Assembly (NCBI GenBank): GCA_019162915.1 | Contig: JAFLKZ010000013.1 | Location: 34,522 to 67,324, forward strand | From: Campylobacteraceae bacterium | GTDB taxonomy: Bacteria; Campylobacterota; Campylobacteria; Campylobacterales; Sulfurospirillaceae | Reading direction: 5' to 3' | DNA: 32,803 nucleotides | Shown: piece by piece, positions 19,705-27,348 of the stretch | Numbering within the stretch: the stretch's first letter is position 1 | Layout: the number at the start of each line of letters is the position of its first letter | Notes under the pieces: model-generated | Seen by the model: the letters and a program-made list of their open reading frames with translations, nothing else | What the model was told of the DNA's origin: nothing | Databases searched by the model: none | Made by a program: the position numbers and the translations under genes

Positions 19705-22272
19705 TTAATTTTTTCCAAATAATGATGAGAAAAAGCCTGCCACTTTTGAATTATTCAAGAGCCCACTTTTATCTAGTTTTATCAACAGTACTTCAATATT
19801 TTGTAACGATTGCGTGATTGCTTCTACATTAGTTTGCGTAATTTCAACTTTTTTGCTTAATTCATCGACGATAAACTCTTGCTTTTCAGTACTATTTTTA
19901 AAATACGCTGCTTCAAAAGTTCTTCTTTCTTGTGAATATAGTGCAGTTAATTCTTCGATCTTAGAAAGTTCCGAAACTAAATTTTCATATGCTTGGAGAT
20001 TTTCTTGTAAACTATTTTTTTGAACATCACTAATCATTTGTGATGTTTGCAATATATCACCAACTATCACTTTCTCAGATAAAACTGTTTCTCCAATATT
20101 TTGCAATTTTCCAATAGCCTCTTTTTGCAGGCTTGAGTATTGCGTACTAAAGCGTTCTTGTGATTCAAGTATAAATTCTAAAGATGTTCTATTAGTTTGC
20201 AATGAACCATTGATTGTTCCCATTGCACCTAAGATTTCAGAGGACGCTACTTTGGACTCTTTTTGTGTTGTGTCTTGTGTATTTGACACTAAAGAAAGTG
20301 TTTGCTTTACTTTATCTACAGAGGCCAAAATAGCGTTAAAAAGTTCGATAGCTTGAGTTTGATTCTGAACTATTTTTTGATTTTTATCAATTTGCATTCG
20401 AGCAAAATCTTCAAATGCTATAATTTCTTTTTGAATAGTTTCGTCTACTTTTAGCATGCTATTATGAATTTCTTCATAGGCTTTGACACTTTCACCAAGA
20501 TGAGATTTTTGAACCAATTCTATATTAGAAAGAGATTCACCATTATGTAATATTTTAGTATCTATCTCAGAAAGTTTACTGAGTGATGAAGTTAAGATAT
20601 TGGCTGTTTTGGTAGCTTTTTCATCATGCGTATTCGCAAATTCAAACAATGTTTGAGTCTCATGTTTAATAGCAGAATTAACATTATCTATAGCTTCTAA
20701 AAACTCCGAATGCATTCGCTCTTTTTCCTGGTAGCCTTTATCATTTTTTCTATCTATATCTGTTAGTTTTGAGAAAGTGGCTGTCAAAATATGGGCAATT
20801 TTTTCAGATTTTTCTTCTTGTGTTGTAGAAAATTCAGATAAAGTCTGTGTTTCATGCTTAACGGCAGAAGTAACAGATTCAATAGATTCAATAAATTCTG
20901 TATGCATGCGTTCTTTTTCTTGGAAATCTTTTTCTTGCAGTGTTTCTATCTCGGATAGTTTTGTAAATGTTGAATTTAGCACATGTGAAATCTTATCAGA
21001 TTTTATTTCTTGCGTTGAGGCTATATCTAAAAGTGTTTGGGTTTCATGCTTAATTGCTGAACCTACAGTATTGATTGTTTCTATATATTCTAGATACATT
21101 TGTTCAGTTTTTTGATTACCTAACTCACCAATGGAAACAAGTGAGCGCATCGTCTGCTGTTGATTTTCCATTCTTTGATCAACATTAGCAATGCCCTTGC
21201 TAATACTTGAGAGAACTCTTCCATTCTCATCCAATAACTTACTATGATTTTCAAATGCGTACTGAAGCAATGCTCTATCTTCAATTCTAGCAATATTGGT
21301 TTGCGCATAAGACTCTTCTAAGCCATGTGAAAAAGTATCAAATTTACGATAATGACTTTCTTGCCTTTCAGCCATCAAGTGAAGTGATTCTTTTTGTATT
21401 TCCATAATTGATTTAATACCCAATAAAGTTTCCGACATTACATGTAAGCTTTCATGAGATTTAGACAACCTTGCCACTTCTTGTGAAAAATTAGTCATTT
21501 GCTCTAAAAAAACATCCATAAATGTTTTTCTTTGATCTGGCAAAGCTTCCGTTCCAATGGAGGCCCTACCCATGTTTTCAGGAATCAAATCAATAATTCT
21601 ATCTTTAAGCCAATCCTCAATACCATTTATCAGTGTATCTTGTGACCTAAAAAGAATATAACCATTTAACCCAAGTATAACGGCTGAAACAACACCAAAA
21701 AGTGATGCACCAAAACCTATCGCCATACCAGATAAGGGTCCAGAAAAATCTTGCATAATTTGCTTGATATCAACTTCACCATTAAGGCTAAGAATAATCT
21801 GCCCCATACTATCAATTGCTTCAACCAAACCAACAAATGTACCTAAAAGTCCTACTAACATAGATGTATTGATGAAAAAATTGATATAGGATTTTTGTTT
21901 TCTAAATTTATCTTCAAGCCAATCTATAATATTTCTAGACTCATCTTGCGTAAAGAACATCTGTTGCTGACTTTTTCTACTTTGTAACATATGTGCAATA
22001 TTTGCAGGCAAAAGAGAATTAATACTTCTAATATAAAATTCATAACCTGTTTTTTTATATGCTAAGGCACCAAATGTACCACCCAACATCATAATATCAA
22101 ATCCACTCACTATCTGATAAAGTGTACCAACGGCTAACAAACCAACAATGGCTGTACTAAAAATAACAGTAGCCATAAAAAAGATACCCAATAAATCAGC
22201 ATTTGCATAAATGATATATAAAATAAATAGCCAAGTAATAAAATATGCTTTTAAGACTTTAATTCGTTTCAT
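19705..22272 (-). CDS. MotA/ExbB/SiiB-like proton-channel protein with ~620-residue helical tail
   Basis: This 855-residue protein has membrane helices at about residues 8-24, 28-52, 134-156 and 183-207. The last two carry the MotA/TolQ/ExbB signature ('GLLGTFVGLVEAI' and 'SGMAIGFGASLFGVVSAVILG'). From about 230 to the end it is almost wholly helical, probably coiled coil, and rich in Glu, Lys, Gln and Ser, with three tandem ~64-residue repeats marked by 'KHETQTL' at 408, 472 and 537. MotA-type subunits surround a MotB-type dimer and use the ion gradient. With the MotB-like gene 20 nt downstream, then TolC and a giant RTX protein, a SiiAB-like role energising or gating secretion is most likely. 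A long tail is otherwise known in ZorA of Zorya defence, but no ZorC/ZorD genes are nearby. The ribosome binding site (AAGGAT) is about 13 nt from the ATG, unusually far; an in-frame stop lies just upstream, so no earlier start is possible. Confidence 0.82.
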   Translation of the reverse strand: MKRIKVLKAYFITWLFILYIIYANADLLGIFFMATVIFSTAIVGLLAVGTLYQIVSGFDIMMLGGTFGALAYKKTGYEFYIRSINSLLPANIAHMLQSRKSQQQMFFTQDESRNIIDWLEDKFRKQKSYINFFINTSMLVGLLGTFVGLVEAIDSMGQIILSLNGEVDIKQIMQDFSGPLSGMAIGFGASLFGVVSAVILGLNGYILFRSQDTLINGIEDWLKDRIIDLIPENMGRASIGTEALPDQRKTFMDVFLEQMTNFSQEVARLSKSHESLHVMSETLLGIKSIMEIQKESLHLMAERQESHYRKFDTFSHGLEESYAQTNIARIEDRALLQYAFENHSKLLDENGRVLSSISKGIANVDQRMENQQQTMRSLVSIGELGNQKTEQMYLEYIETINTVGSAIKHETQTLLDIASTQEIKSDKISHVLNSTFTKLSEIETLQEKDFQEKERMHTEFIESIESVTSAVKHETQTLSEFSTTQEEKSEKIAHILTATFSKLTDIDRKNDKGYQEKERMHSEFLEAIDNVNSAIKHETQTLFEFANTHDEKATKTANILTSSLSKLSEIDTKILHNGESLSNIELVQKSHLGESVKAYEEIHNSMLKVDETIQKEIIAFEDFARMQIDKNQKIVQNQTQAIELFNAILASVDKVKQTLSLVSNTQDTTQKESKVASSEILGAMGTINGSLQTNRTSLEFILESQERFSTQYSSLQKEAIGKLQNIGETVLSEKVIVGDILQTSQMISDVQKNSLQENLQAYENLVSELSKIEELTALYSQERRTFEAAYFKNSTEKQEFIVDELSKKVEITQTNVEAITQSLQNIEVLLIKLDKSGLLNNSKVAGFFSSLFGKN
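20548..21114 (-). repeat. Three tandem ~64-residue repeats in the MotA-like tail
   Basis: Residues about 387-575 of the MotA-like protein hold three copies of a helical unit: '(K/E)xxxM(H/Y)xEF(I/L)E(S/A)I..V.SA(I/V)KHETQTL.(E/D)(F/I)..T(Q/H)..K..KI..IL...(F/L)(S/T)KL(S/T)(E/D)I'. Spacing of the KHETQTL core is 64 and 65 residues. Copies 2 and 3 are closest to each other, which suggests recent duplication that lengthened the tail. Confidence 0.8.
21438..21447. repeat. TTACATGTAA palindrome, copy 1
   Basis: A perfect 10-nt palindrome inside the MotA-like gene. It is the leftmost of eight copies in the window. Confidence 0.5.
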
Positions 22273-22300
22273 GTTAGATTAAATCTTATCCTTCCGAAAA

Positions 22301-22306
22301 ATTATA
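22301..22306 (-). promoter_or_regulatory. Candidate -10 box for the secretion operon
   Basis: TATAAT reads on the minus strand about 30 nt upstream of the MotA-like start, followed by GGAAGGAT. No good -35 hexamer is visible. This would be the head promoter of the minus-strand secretion operon. Confidence 0.4.
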
Positions 22307-22345
22307 TTTTTAGCAATTTTTGCCGTTGACTAGAAAATTCACAGT

Positions 22346-22380
22346 TTAAAATGATTTAGGATAAATTTTATCCATTTTAA
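22346..22380. promoter_or_regulatory. Nested inverted repeat between divergent genes (operator candidate)
   Basis: The outer arms TTAAAATG (22346-22353) and CATTTTAA (22373-22380) are exact reverse complements. Inside them GGATAAA (22359-22365) and TTTATCC (22367-22373) form a second perfect dyad around one base. The site lies about 75-110 nt upstream of the MotA-like start, upstream of its -10 candidate, and in the only non-coding region that could control the secretion operon. The bound factor is unknown. Confidence 0.4.
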
Positions 22381-22467
22381 GTTATAAAAAACCTTAAAGC
22401 AATATCATTTTTATATTTTAATACTTAAACAGAATATCTAAAATAATTTAGCCATGCAACAACTATT

Positions 22468-22494
22468 TTGATTTAATACTATCTATGCTAAAAT
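22468..22494 (+). promoter_or_regulatory. Weak promoter candidate for the NifX-like gene
   Basis: TTGATT (22468-22473) and TAAAAT (22489-22494) are 15 nt apart, shorter than the usual 17. They lie about 30 nt before the NifX-like start, which has AAAGGATAAG as its ribosome binding site. Confidence 0.25.
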
Positions 22495-22522
22495 TCAATA
22501 TAACTTATATAAAGGATAAGAT

Positions 22523-22891
22523 ATGACTATAATATTTCCAACAATGAAAGATGATGGACTCGGTGCAAAAAGAGGAGCTCACTTTGGTAAGGCTAGTTTT
22601 TATACGGCTGTCGTCGTAGAAAATGGTATCGTTAAAGACGTATTGGTGCATAAAAATCCAGGTCATGCAACGGGTGGTTGTGCTAATGCTGTGACTAATA
22701 TTCAAGCTTTAGGTGCAGATACACTCGTAGTTTCAGGAATCGGTGGAGAACCTTTGAAAAAGTTTTTAGCAGTAGGCGTTGATGTCTATTTTGATGACAA
22801 AAATGCAAATGTTGAAGACGCACTGAGAGATTTTCTAGCTGGAAAAACAGCTAAAATCAATCCAAACCATAGCTGTTCTCACGATCACTAA
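22523..22891 (+). CDS. NifX/NafY-type (dinitrogenase iron-molybdenum cofactor biosynthesis) family protein
   Basis: This 122-residue soluble protein has the fold pattern of the NifB/NifX/NafY C-terminal domain family (Nitro_FeMo-Co). It opens with 'IIFPTMKDDGLGAKRGAHFGKASFYTAVVVENG', which carries the conserved 'HFG', continues with 'NPGHATGGCANAV' and 'LGADTLVVSGIGGEPLKKF', and ends with 'VDVYFD'. In nitrogenase systems members bind iron-sulfur or FeMo-cofactor precursors; many stand-alone members have unknown roles in metal handling. The C-terminal 'NHSCSHDH' adds possible metal ligands. AAAGGAT precedes the ATG. No other nif gene is nearby, so a nitrogenase role is not supported here. Its stop overlaps the stop of the convergent FliL-like gene. 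Confidence 0.85.
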   Translation: MTIIFPTMKDDGLGAKRGAHFGKASFYTAVVVENGIVKDVLVHKNPGHATGGCANAVTNIQALGADTLVVSGIGGEPLKKFLAVGVDVYFDDKNANVEDALRDFLAGKTAKINPNHSCSHDH

Positions 22892-23385
22892 AAATTAACA
22901 CCACTTTCATCAGGAAGTGGTAGTTTTCGAGAAGGTGGTGGTGCAAGACTAGGCAACAACTGTTGTAATTGTTGTTGTGGCTGCTGTTTTGGTGCTACGT
23001 TAAATAATCCCTCTTTTTTCAGAGCATCAACGATTTCTTGTACAGAGGGATTCATTTTAATAGTCAAATCTTTGATGTAAACGATATCAATGGTAAGGTT
23101 ATGCGTTTTTTTAGCATAAGCAATAAGTGTCGCCTTTAAAAGCTCTTTACCCTTCGATGTAATCAAGTCTTCAGCAAAATAACTACCAATAACTACATTG
23201 AGCGCATCTACCACTTTTCGCTCATACACATCAACATCTTTACCCTCTAAAATAAGACTTAACGTCGCTTCGACTGGCTTTTTATCAGTTTTTGAGAAGA
23301 CATTGGCTTTGAAATTATTCACTGACAATGTATTGGCTACTAAGCTTACATGTAAGAAAAAAAGTGTTACTAAAAATCGCTTCAT
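22888..23385 (-). CDS. Exported FliL-like protein with Gln/Pro-rich tail
   Basis: This 165-residue protein has a signal peptide ('MKRFLVTLFFLHVSLVANT', cut near 'VAN'). A domain of about 90 residues follows whose pattern recalls the flagellar FliL domain: 'ATLSLILEG', 'YERKVVDALNVVIGSYFAEDL', 'SKGKELLKATLIAYAKK' and 'TIDIVYIKDLTI'. Usual FliL proteins have an uncleaved N-terminal membrane helix; here the N-terminus looks cleavable. The last 35 residues are rich in Gln and Pro. AAGGT lies 5 nt before the ATG. It starts 10 nt after the upstream conserved gene, so it belongs to the operon headed by the PIF1-like helicase. A flagellar or stator-related role is possible but not shown. Confidence 0.6.
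   Translation of the reverse strand: MKRFLVTLFFLHVSLVANTLSVNNFKANVFSKTDKKPVEATLSLILEGKDVDVYERKVVDALNVVIGSYFAEDLITSKGKELLKATLIAYAKKTHNLTIDIVYIKDLTIKMNPSVQEIVDALKKEGLFNVAPKQQPQQQLQQLLPSLAPPPSRKLPLPDESGVNF
22900..22927 (+). terminator. Possible terminator for the NifX-like gene
   Basis: ACCACTT and AAGTGGT pair around an 8-nt loop, followed by AGTTTT, 9 nt after the NifX-like stop. The hairpin lies inside the 3' end of the opposing FliL-like coding region, so it may be only coding sequence. The T run is short. Confidence 0.3.
23345..23356. repeat. TTACATGTAA palindrome, copy 2
   Basis: CTTACATGTAAG, a 12-nt perfect palindrome inside the signal-peptide-coding part of the FliL-like gene. Confidence 0.55.
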
Positions 23386-23395
23386 ATTTACCTTT

Positions 23396-23908
23396 TTAAC
23401 CTTTTGTATCTAACACACTTCCTCCAAGTTCGGAAAGTCTTTTATCTACCATTTCAACTGCTTTTTGCATCGTAGTATAGCTAATCTCAGGTAATTTTTC
23501 GCCCCACATATCTTCGGCATCTTTAAAACCTTGAAGCATACCAGATCTTCCCGCTTTGAGTTTTTCAACATCATCTCCCGCACCTAAAATAACAAAATCT
23601 GCTATTCGTTGGCTCGTTTGAGCGATACCAAAGAAACCATCGTCCACTACCAAGGCTTTTGCTTCACTTTGTGTTAATTCGCCTATGGGTTTGCCCTTGT
23701 ATCCTATGTCAGAGAGTCGAAAGGTCTCAGCTTGAGTATTAAAATCATTTTTAGTCTCAACGGTTACCTTCATTTGGTACTCAAAAAGATAAGTGTTTGT
23801 TATCTCTTTGGCCGTTACTTTTTTTTCTTTGTTACTAAGGTCAATTTCTTTGTCGCTTTTAGAATAAGTCGCTAAGCCTTTTGCCTCATATGATAAGTCA
23901 ATTTTCAT
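23396..23908 (-). CDS. Conserved epsilonproteobacterial protein of the type labelled 'hydrogenase-4 component G'
   Basis: This protein has 170 residues from ATG at 23908 (MKIDLSYEAKG...), chosen because AAAGGAG lies about 6 nt upstream; the longer reading from 23956 has no such site. It is soluble, with no signal peptide. It has a Lys/Ser-rich N-terminus, strands with 'TYLFEYQMKVTVE', then 'LSDIGYKGKPIGELTQSEAKALV' and a helical C-terminal half ('GFFGIAQTSQRIADFVILGAG', 'AGRSGMLQGFKDAEDMW'). This resembles a family common in Campylobacter and Sulfurospirillum that databases often name hydrogenase-4 component G; nothing here supports a hydrogenase role. It lies between the PIF1-like helicase and the FliL-like gene in one operon. 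Confidence 0.65.
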   Translation of the reverse strand: MKIDLSYEAKGLATYSKSDKEIDLSNKEKKVTAKEITNTYLFEYQMKVTVETKNDFNTQAETFRLSDIGYKGKPIGELTQSEAKALVVDDGFFGIAQTSQRIADFVILGAGDDVEKLKAGRSGMLQGFKDAEDMWGEKLPEISYTTMQKAVEMVDKRLSELGGSVLDTKG

Positions 23909-23927
23909 GGATGCTCCTTTATTTTTG

Positions 23928-23939
23928 TTTACATGTAAA
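23928..23939. repeat. TTTACATGTAAA palindrome, copy 3
   Basis: A perfect 12-nt palindrome in the 34-bp gap between the helicase stop and the next gene's start, just upstream of that gene's ribosome binding site. Confidence 0.6.
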
Positions 23940-23942
23940 TCG

Positions 23943-25271
23943 TCAAAAATCACCAAAAAGTGAATTGCTTTTTTCTTCTTCTATCTTTAAAATTTTTGTT
24001 TTTTTATAAAACTCCCCTACTTTAGGCGATACTTGAACGCAACGGGAGAGATGACTTTCAAAATGATTGTGAGCATACGCGATAAGAAGATTTTGAGGAA
24101 ATTTTGCCCGACTGATAGCGACATAAAATTGACTTTTTTCAAAGATATTATCGATATTGCACACTAAAGAGTCGATACTCATCCCTTGTGACTTGTGAAT
24201 AGTGATGGCATACGCCAGTTTGAGAGGAAACTGCTCAATAGAGATAAGCGGTTTTTCTTTGACTTCATTTTGCATCACTACATTTTCATGTAAAGTATAT
24301 TCTTGTCGCTCTACTTTGACAACTTCATCCTCTTTTTCAACTAACACAAAATCATCATGTATCTCTTTCACAACACCACGCTCACCATTGTAAAATTTAC
24401 CCCATTTATTGGTACAAAACAGCACTCGTGCGCCTACTTTGAGAGTCAAATCCACAGGTATTGGCAATGCGTTTTTCCAACTCTCAATTTTGTTTACATG
24501 TAAACTTTGTTCATGTACTTTTTCTTTTGCTTTAAGGAGCATTGGCGTCGATTCTATTTGTGCTAATTTTTGAATATTCATCATCTCAGCTTCTTTATTT
24601 CGCCCAAAAAGCACTGTCGGGTCATCTTCCCAAACTTCAATATTTTTTCTAAGTGCACTTAAATAATCTATGATATCGGCTCCAAGTTCCCCTCTTCTAA
24701 TCTTTCCTAATACACTAAAAAAAGCTTCATCATTTGTTCGCTTTGTGATGGTTAACTCAACGACGATAGGCTCAAAGGCACTCCAAGAACTACTCTCAAA
24801 AGCATACTCAAAACCACCCCATAAAGAGTCGTTTTTAGGCTTTGATACAGGTGGCAATTGAAAAAAATCACCTACAAAAAGAACACTTCCCGTAAAACCA
24901 GCACTACGACACCGATAGTAAATCATATCAAGCACATCGCTTGATACCATACTAATTTCATCGATAACAAGAAGGTCACATTTTGAGAGTACTTTTTTGA
25001 TGTCTTTGAGGCGCTGTTTGGCATATTTATCATGGCGATTGAGTTCTGCTAAATCATTACAAATCCCAAAAGCAAAAAAACTATGAAGCGTTTGTCCACC
25101 AACATTAACGGCACTCACACCCGTACTTCCAAGCACGACAATTTGCTTTCCTACTTTTCGAAGCTCACTAACGATTTCACCCACAAGATAGCTTTTGCCA
25201 ACACCCGCACCCCCTGTTAAAAAAAGATTGTTTGTTTTTAAAAATTCAATGACTTTTACTTTAAGACTCAA
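23943..25271 (-). CDS. PIF1-like superfamily 1B DNA helicase
   Basis: This 442-residue ATPase has Walker A 'GGAGVGKSY' at residues 20-28, 'GSTGVSAVNVGGQTLHSFF' (motif Ia region) at 48-65, Walker B 'DLLVIDEISM' at 98-107 with catalytic Asp-Glu, and 'VLFVGDFFQLPPV' (motif III) near 130. 'AYAITIHKSQGMSID' (motif V) and 'FYVAISRA' (motif VI) lie in the C-terminal third. This order is that of PIF1/RecD2-type 5'-3' helicases, which unwind DNA, including G-quadruplex and stalled-fork structures. The start is TTG at 25271 with AGGA 7 nt upstream; no better ATG is near and Walker A falls at the usual distance. It heads a three-gene operon and diverges from the lipoprotein gene across 56 bp. Confidence 0.9.
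   Translation of the reverse strand: MSLKVKVIEFLKTNNLFLTGGAGVGKSYLVGEIVSELRKVGKQIVVLGSTGVSAVNVGGQTLHSFFAFGICNDLAELNRHDKYAKQRLKDIKKVLSKCDLLVIDEISMVSSDVLDMIYYRCRSAGFTGSVLFVGDFFQLPPVSKPKNDSLWGGFEYAFESSSWSAFEPIVVELTITKRTNDEAFFSVLGKIRRGELGADIIDYLSALRKNIEVWEDDPTVLFGRNKEAEMMNIQKLAQIESTPMLLKAKEKVHEQSLHVNKIESWKNALPIPVDLTLKVGARVLFCTNKWGKFYNGERGVVKEIHDDFVLVEKEDEVVKVERQEYTLHENVVMQNEVKEKPLISIEQFPLKLAYAITIHKSQGMSIDSLVCNIDNIFEKSQFYVAISRAKFPQNLLIAYAHNHFESHLSRCVQVSPKVGEFYKKTKILKIEEEKSNSLFGDF
24492..24505. repeat. TTTACATGTAAA palindrome, copy 4
   Basis: GTTTACATGTAAAC, a 14-nt perfect palindrome inside the helicase coding region. Confidence 0.6.
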
Positions 25272-25293
25272 TTATAATTCCTATTGTTTTTGG

Positions 25294-25300
25294 TATTATA
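25294..25300. promoter_or_regulatory. Shared -10 element of a compact divergent promoter
   Basis: TATTATA reads as TATAAT on the minus strand (about 24 nt upstream of the helicase TTG start) and as TATTAT on the plus strand (about 28 nt upstream of the lipoprotein ATG). The two genes are only 56 bp apart, so their promoters must overlap if both start here. No -35 was identified on either side. Confidence 0.35.
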
Positions 25301-25327
25301 GCATTTACGAAAAAGAAGGGTTCAAAT

Positions 25328-27340
25328 ATGTCAATACGAAATATAATACTGCTTACATGGTGCATCATTTTCTTTGCAGGATGTGCGACTAAAGAAGTAG
25401 AACCAACTAAAATTTCATCTATAACAGAGCCAAAAAAGTCTAACGAACTCTTGATTTATCCACAAAATGTAGATTTTTTAAGCAAAAATATCGCGCCACA
25501 AGCCGTAATGCAAGAAGATTTTACCTATCGTTACTATTCGCCATGGTTTCGCTCTTCAGTAAAACATTCTTTAGAAAATGCCATATGGGGAAAACGTTCT
25601 TACTCACTTAAAAATCGCTACTATGGAGAAAATTTACAACTTATTCCTAGTGTTGATATCGATAAAGTCATCGACAACACCAATTTTGAGAGATTTGCGA
25701 CTACCAACCAACATGCCATCATGACGCAAAATGCGCAAATGCGAAATCTCCCTACTATCAAACCTTATTTCAACAAAACAACACTCCCCGGAGAGGGATT
25801 TCCCTTCGATAACTTACAAAACTCTCGCATCAATGTTAATGAGCCTTTGCTCATCTCACATTACTCTAAAGATGGAGCATGGGCGTTTATTGAGAGTTCA
25901 TTTTCCATAGGTTGGGTACCCATCAATACTTTTGTGCCCCTTGATGCAAAAGAGCGTGTTGCATTTATAAAAGCTGAAAAAATTGCCTTAACAAAGGATA
26001 ATATCGCGCTTTATTCTGATAAGCAAAAGTTTATGACCTATGCAAAAATTGGCTCTATTTTCCCCGTAACAGGAGAAGATGAGCAGTTTTTCACTTCTTA
26101 CATGTACAAAGATGACACCAATGATAATGCGTTCAAAATAACCCTGCGCATTCCCAAAGCCTATGCGAAGAAGATGCCTCTTCATTTCAACCAAGAGAAT
26201 ATCACTTCTATCAGCACACAGCTTTTGGGCGAAAATTACGGTTGGGGTGGCTACTTAGAAAATCGTGACTGTTCAGCGATGACAAGAGATTTTTTAGCCC
26301 CTTTTGCTATTTGGGTGCCTCGAAATTCAGGGGCTCAAAAAAGTTTTGGAACGTATCTATCACTGAAAGATTTAACCACCAAGGAGAAAGAAGAGATGAT
26401 TTTAAAAAATGGCATTGCTTTTTTAAGTCTGATTTACCTCAAAGGGCACATCATGCTTTATGCTGGAGAAAATGAGGGCAAAGCGATGGTCATGCACAAT
26501 GCGTGGGGCATCAAAACAATGGAAAACGGTAAAGAGGGACGAAATATCATCGGTAAAGCCGTTATTTCAGATTTATATATAGGCGAAAACCAACCTTATG
26601 TCAAAGATGGTTCACTGCTTATCAGTAGAGTTGAAGGCATCTTAGTCAAACCTGCCAACACCAAAAGCAACAATCTCACTTTAAAATACCCAAGCATCAC
26701 CGCCATCAAAGACAACACCGTCTTTTTTACCGATGGCACGTCTTTACCCTACGATGATAAAAAAGAAAAAACATTTGATGAAAAACTTGATAACGCTGAC
26801 ATACAAGACCAATTCGCCCAAGTCTATCCTGCCTTTGCACCTATCTTAGCTCCTGCTTTCAACGAAGACCCAGGAAGATTTAGAAATGAGCCTTTGTTTA
26901 AAAAACTCTACGGCTCAAGCAAAAGTGACATCGAAAAAAATCTAACCACTATCAATTGGCTTCCCAACCACGGAGGCAAAAAAATCCAATTTAACAAAAA
27001 CCAAAATGCGAGCGCACAACTTCAAAAAGTCTCTGACGAACTTGACAAACTTCCCAATGAATATATGAAATATCTCAAACATGTTGATGGCACTTACTAC
27101 TACCGAAAAATTGCAGGAACTAGTCGTCTCAGTGCACATAGCTTTGGCATTGCCATAGACATAGACACCAAATTTTCAAGCTACTGGAGATGGGATAAAA
27201 CCTACCAATTTAAAAATGAAATCCCTCAAAAAATCGTCGATATTTTTGAAAAATACGGCTTTGTATGGGGTGGGCGATGGTACCACTACGACACCATGCA
27301 CTTTGAATATAGACCTGAGTTATTTGAGAGTATAGACTAA
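25328..27340 (+). CDS. Lipoprotein peptidoglycan hydrolase: SH3-NlpC/P60-like plus M15 peptidase
   Basis: This 670-residue protein starts with a lipoprotein signal ('FFAGC', lipid Cys19). Residues about 40-290 match the N_NLPC_P60 and bacterial SH3 region ('PGEGFPFDNLQNSRINVNEP', 'GAWAFIESSFSIGWV'). Residues about 300-440 are the NlpC/P60-like catalytic part: 'GWGGYLENRDCSAMTRDF' with Cys315, 'KGHIMLYAG' with His374. Residues about 540-670 are an M15-type D,D/L,D-carboxypeptidase-like domain: 'SAHSFGIAIDID' (His604, Asp611) and 'WYHYDTMHFEYRP' (His658), the expected zinc ligands. One enzyme therefore joins two unrelated peptidoglycan-cutting domains, probably at the inner face of the outer membrane. 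AGAAGGG precedes the ATG. It ends 24 bp before the convergent RhuM-Fic relic, with a palindrome in the gap. Confidence 0.85.
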   Translation: MSIRNIILLTWCIIFFAGCATKEVEPTKISSITEPKKSNELLIYPQNVDFLSKNIAPQAVMQEDFTYRYYSPWFRSSVKHSLENAIWGKRSYSLKNRYYGENLQLIPSVDIDKVIDNTNFERFATTNQHAIMTQNAQMRNLPTIKPYFNKTTLPGEGFPFDNLQNSRINVNEPLLISHYSKDGAWAFIESSFSIGWVPINTFVPLDAKERVAFIKAEKIALTKDNIALYSDKQKFMTYAKIGSIFPVTGEDEQFFTSYMYKDDTNDNAFKITLRIPKAYAKKMPLHFNQENITSISTQLLGENYGWGGYLENRDCSAMTRDFLAPFAIWVPRNSGAQKSFGTYLSLKDLTTKEKEEMILKNGIAFLSLIYLKGHIMLYAGENEGKAMVMHNAWGIKTMENGKEGRNIIGKAVISDLYIGENQPYVKDGSLLISRVEGILVKPANTKSNNLTLKYPSITAIKDNTVFFTDGTSLPYDDKKEKTFDEKLDNADIQDQFAQVYPAFAPILAPAFNEDPGRFRNEPLFKKLYGSSKSDIEKNLTTINWLPNHGGKKIQFNKNQNASAQLQKVSDELDKLPNEYMKYLKHVDGTYYYRKIAGTSRLSAHSFGIAIDIDTKFSSYWRWDKTYQFKNEIPQKIVDIFEKYGFVWGGRWYHYDTMHFEYRPELFESID

Positions 27341-27348
27341 GAATAGAG

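Noticed and set aside
19091..22272. Zorya anti-phage system (ZorA/ZorB) because of the long-tailed MotA-like protein and MotB-like partner
   Set aside because: No ZorC, ZorD or ZorE-like gene is adjacent, the periplasmic domain is small, and the next genes are TolC and a giant RTX protein, which fits SiiAB-type secretion better.
22523..22891. Evidence for nitrogen fixation from the NifX-like gene
   Set aside because: No other nif genes are present, and stand-alone members of this family are widespread in organisms without nitrogenase.
23396..23908. Hydrogenase-4 subunit function
   Set aside because: The label is inherited in databases; the protein is soluble, shows no cofactor motif, and has no hydrogenase genes near it.
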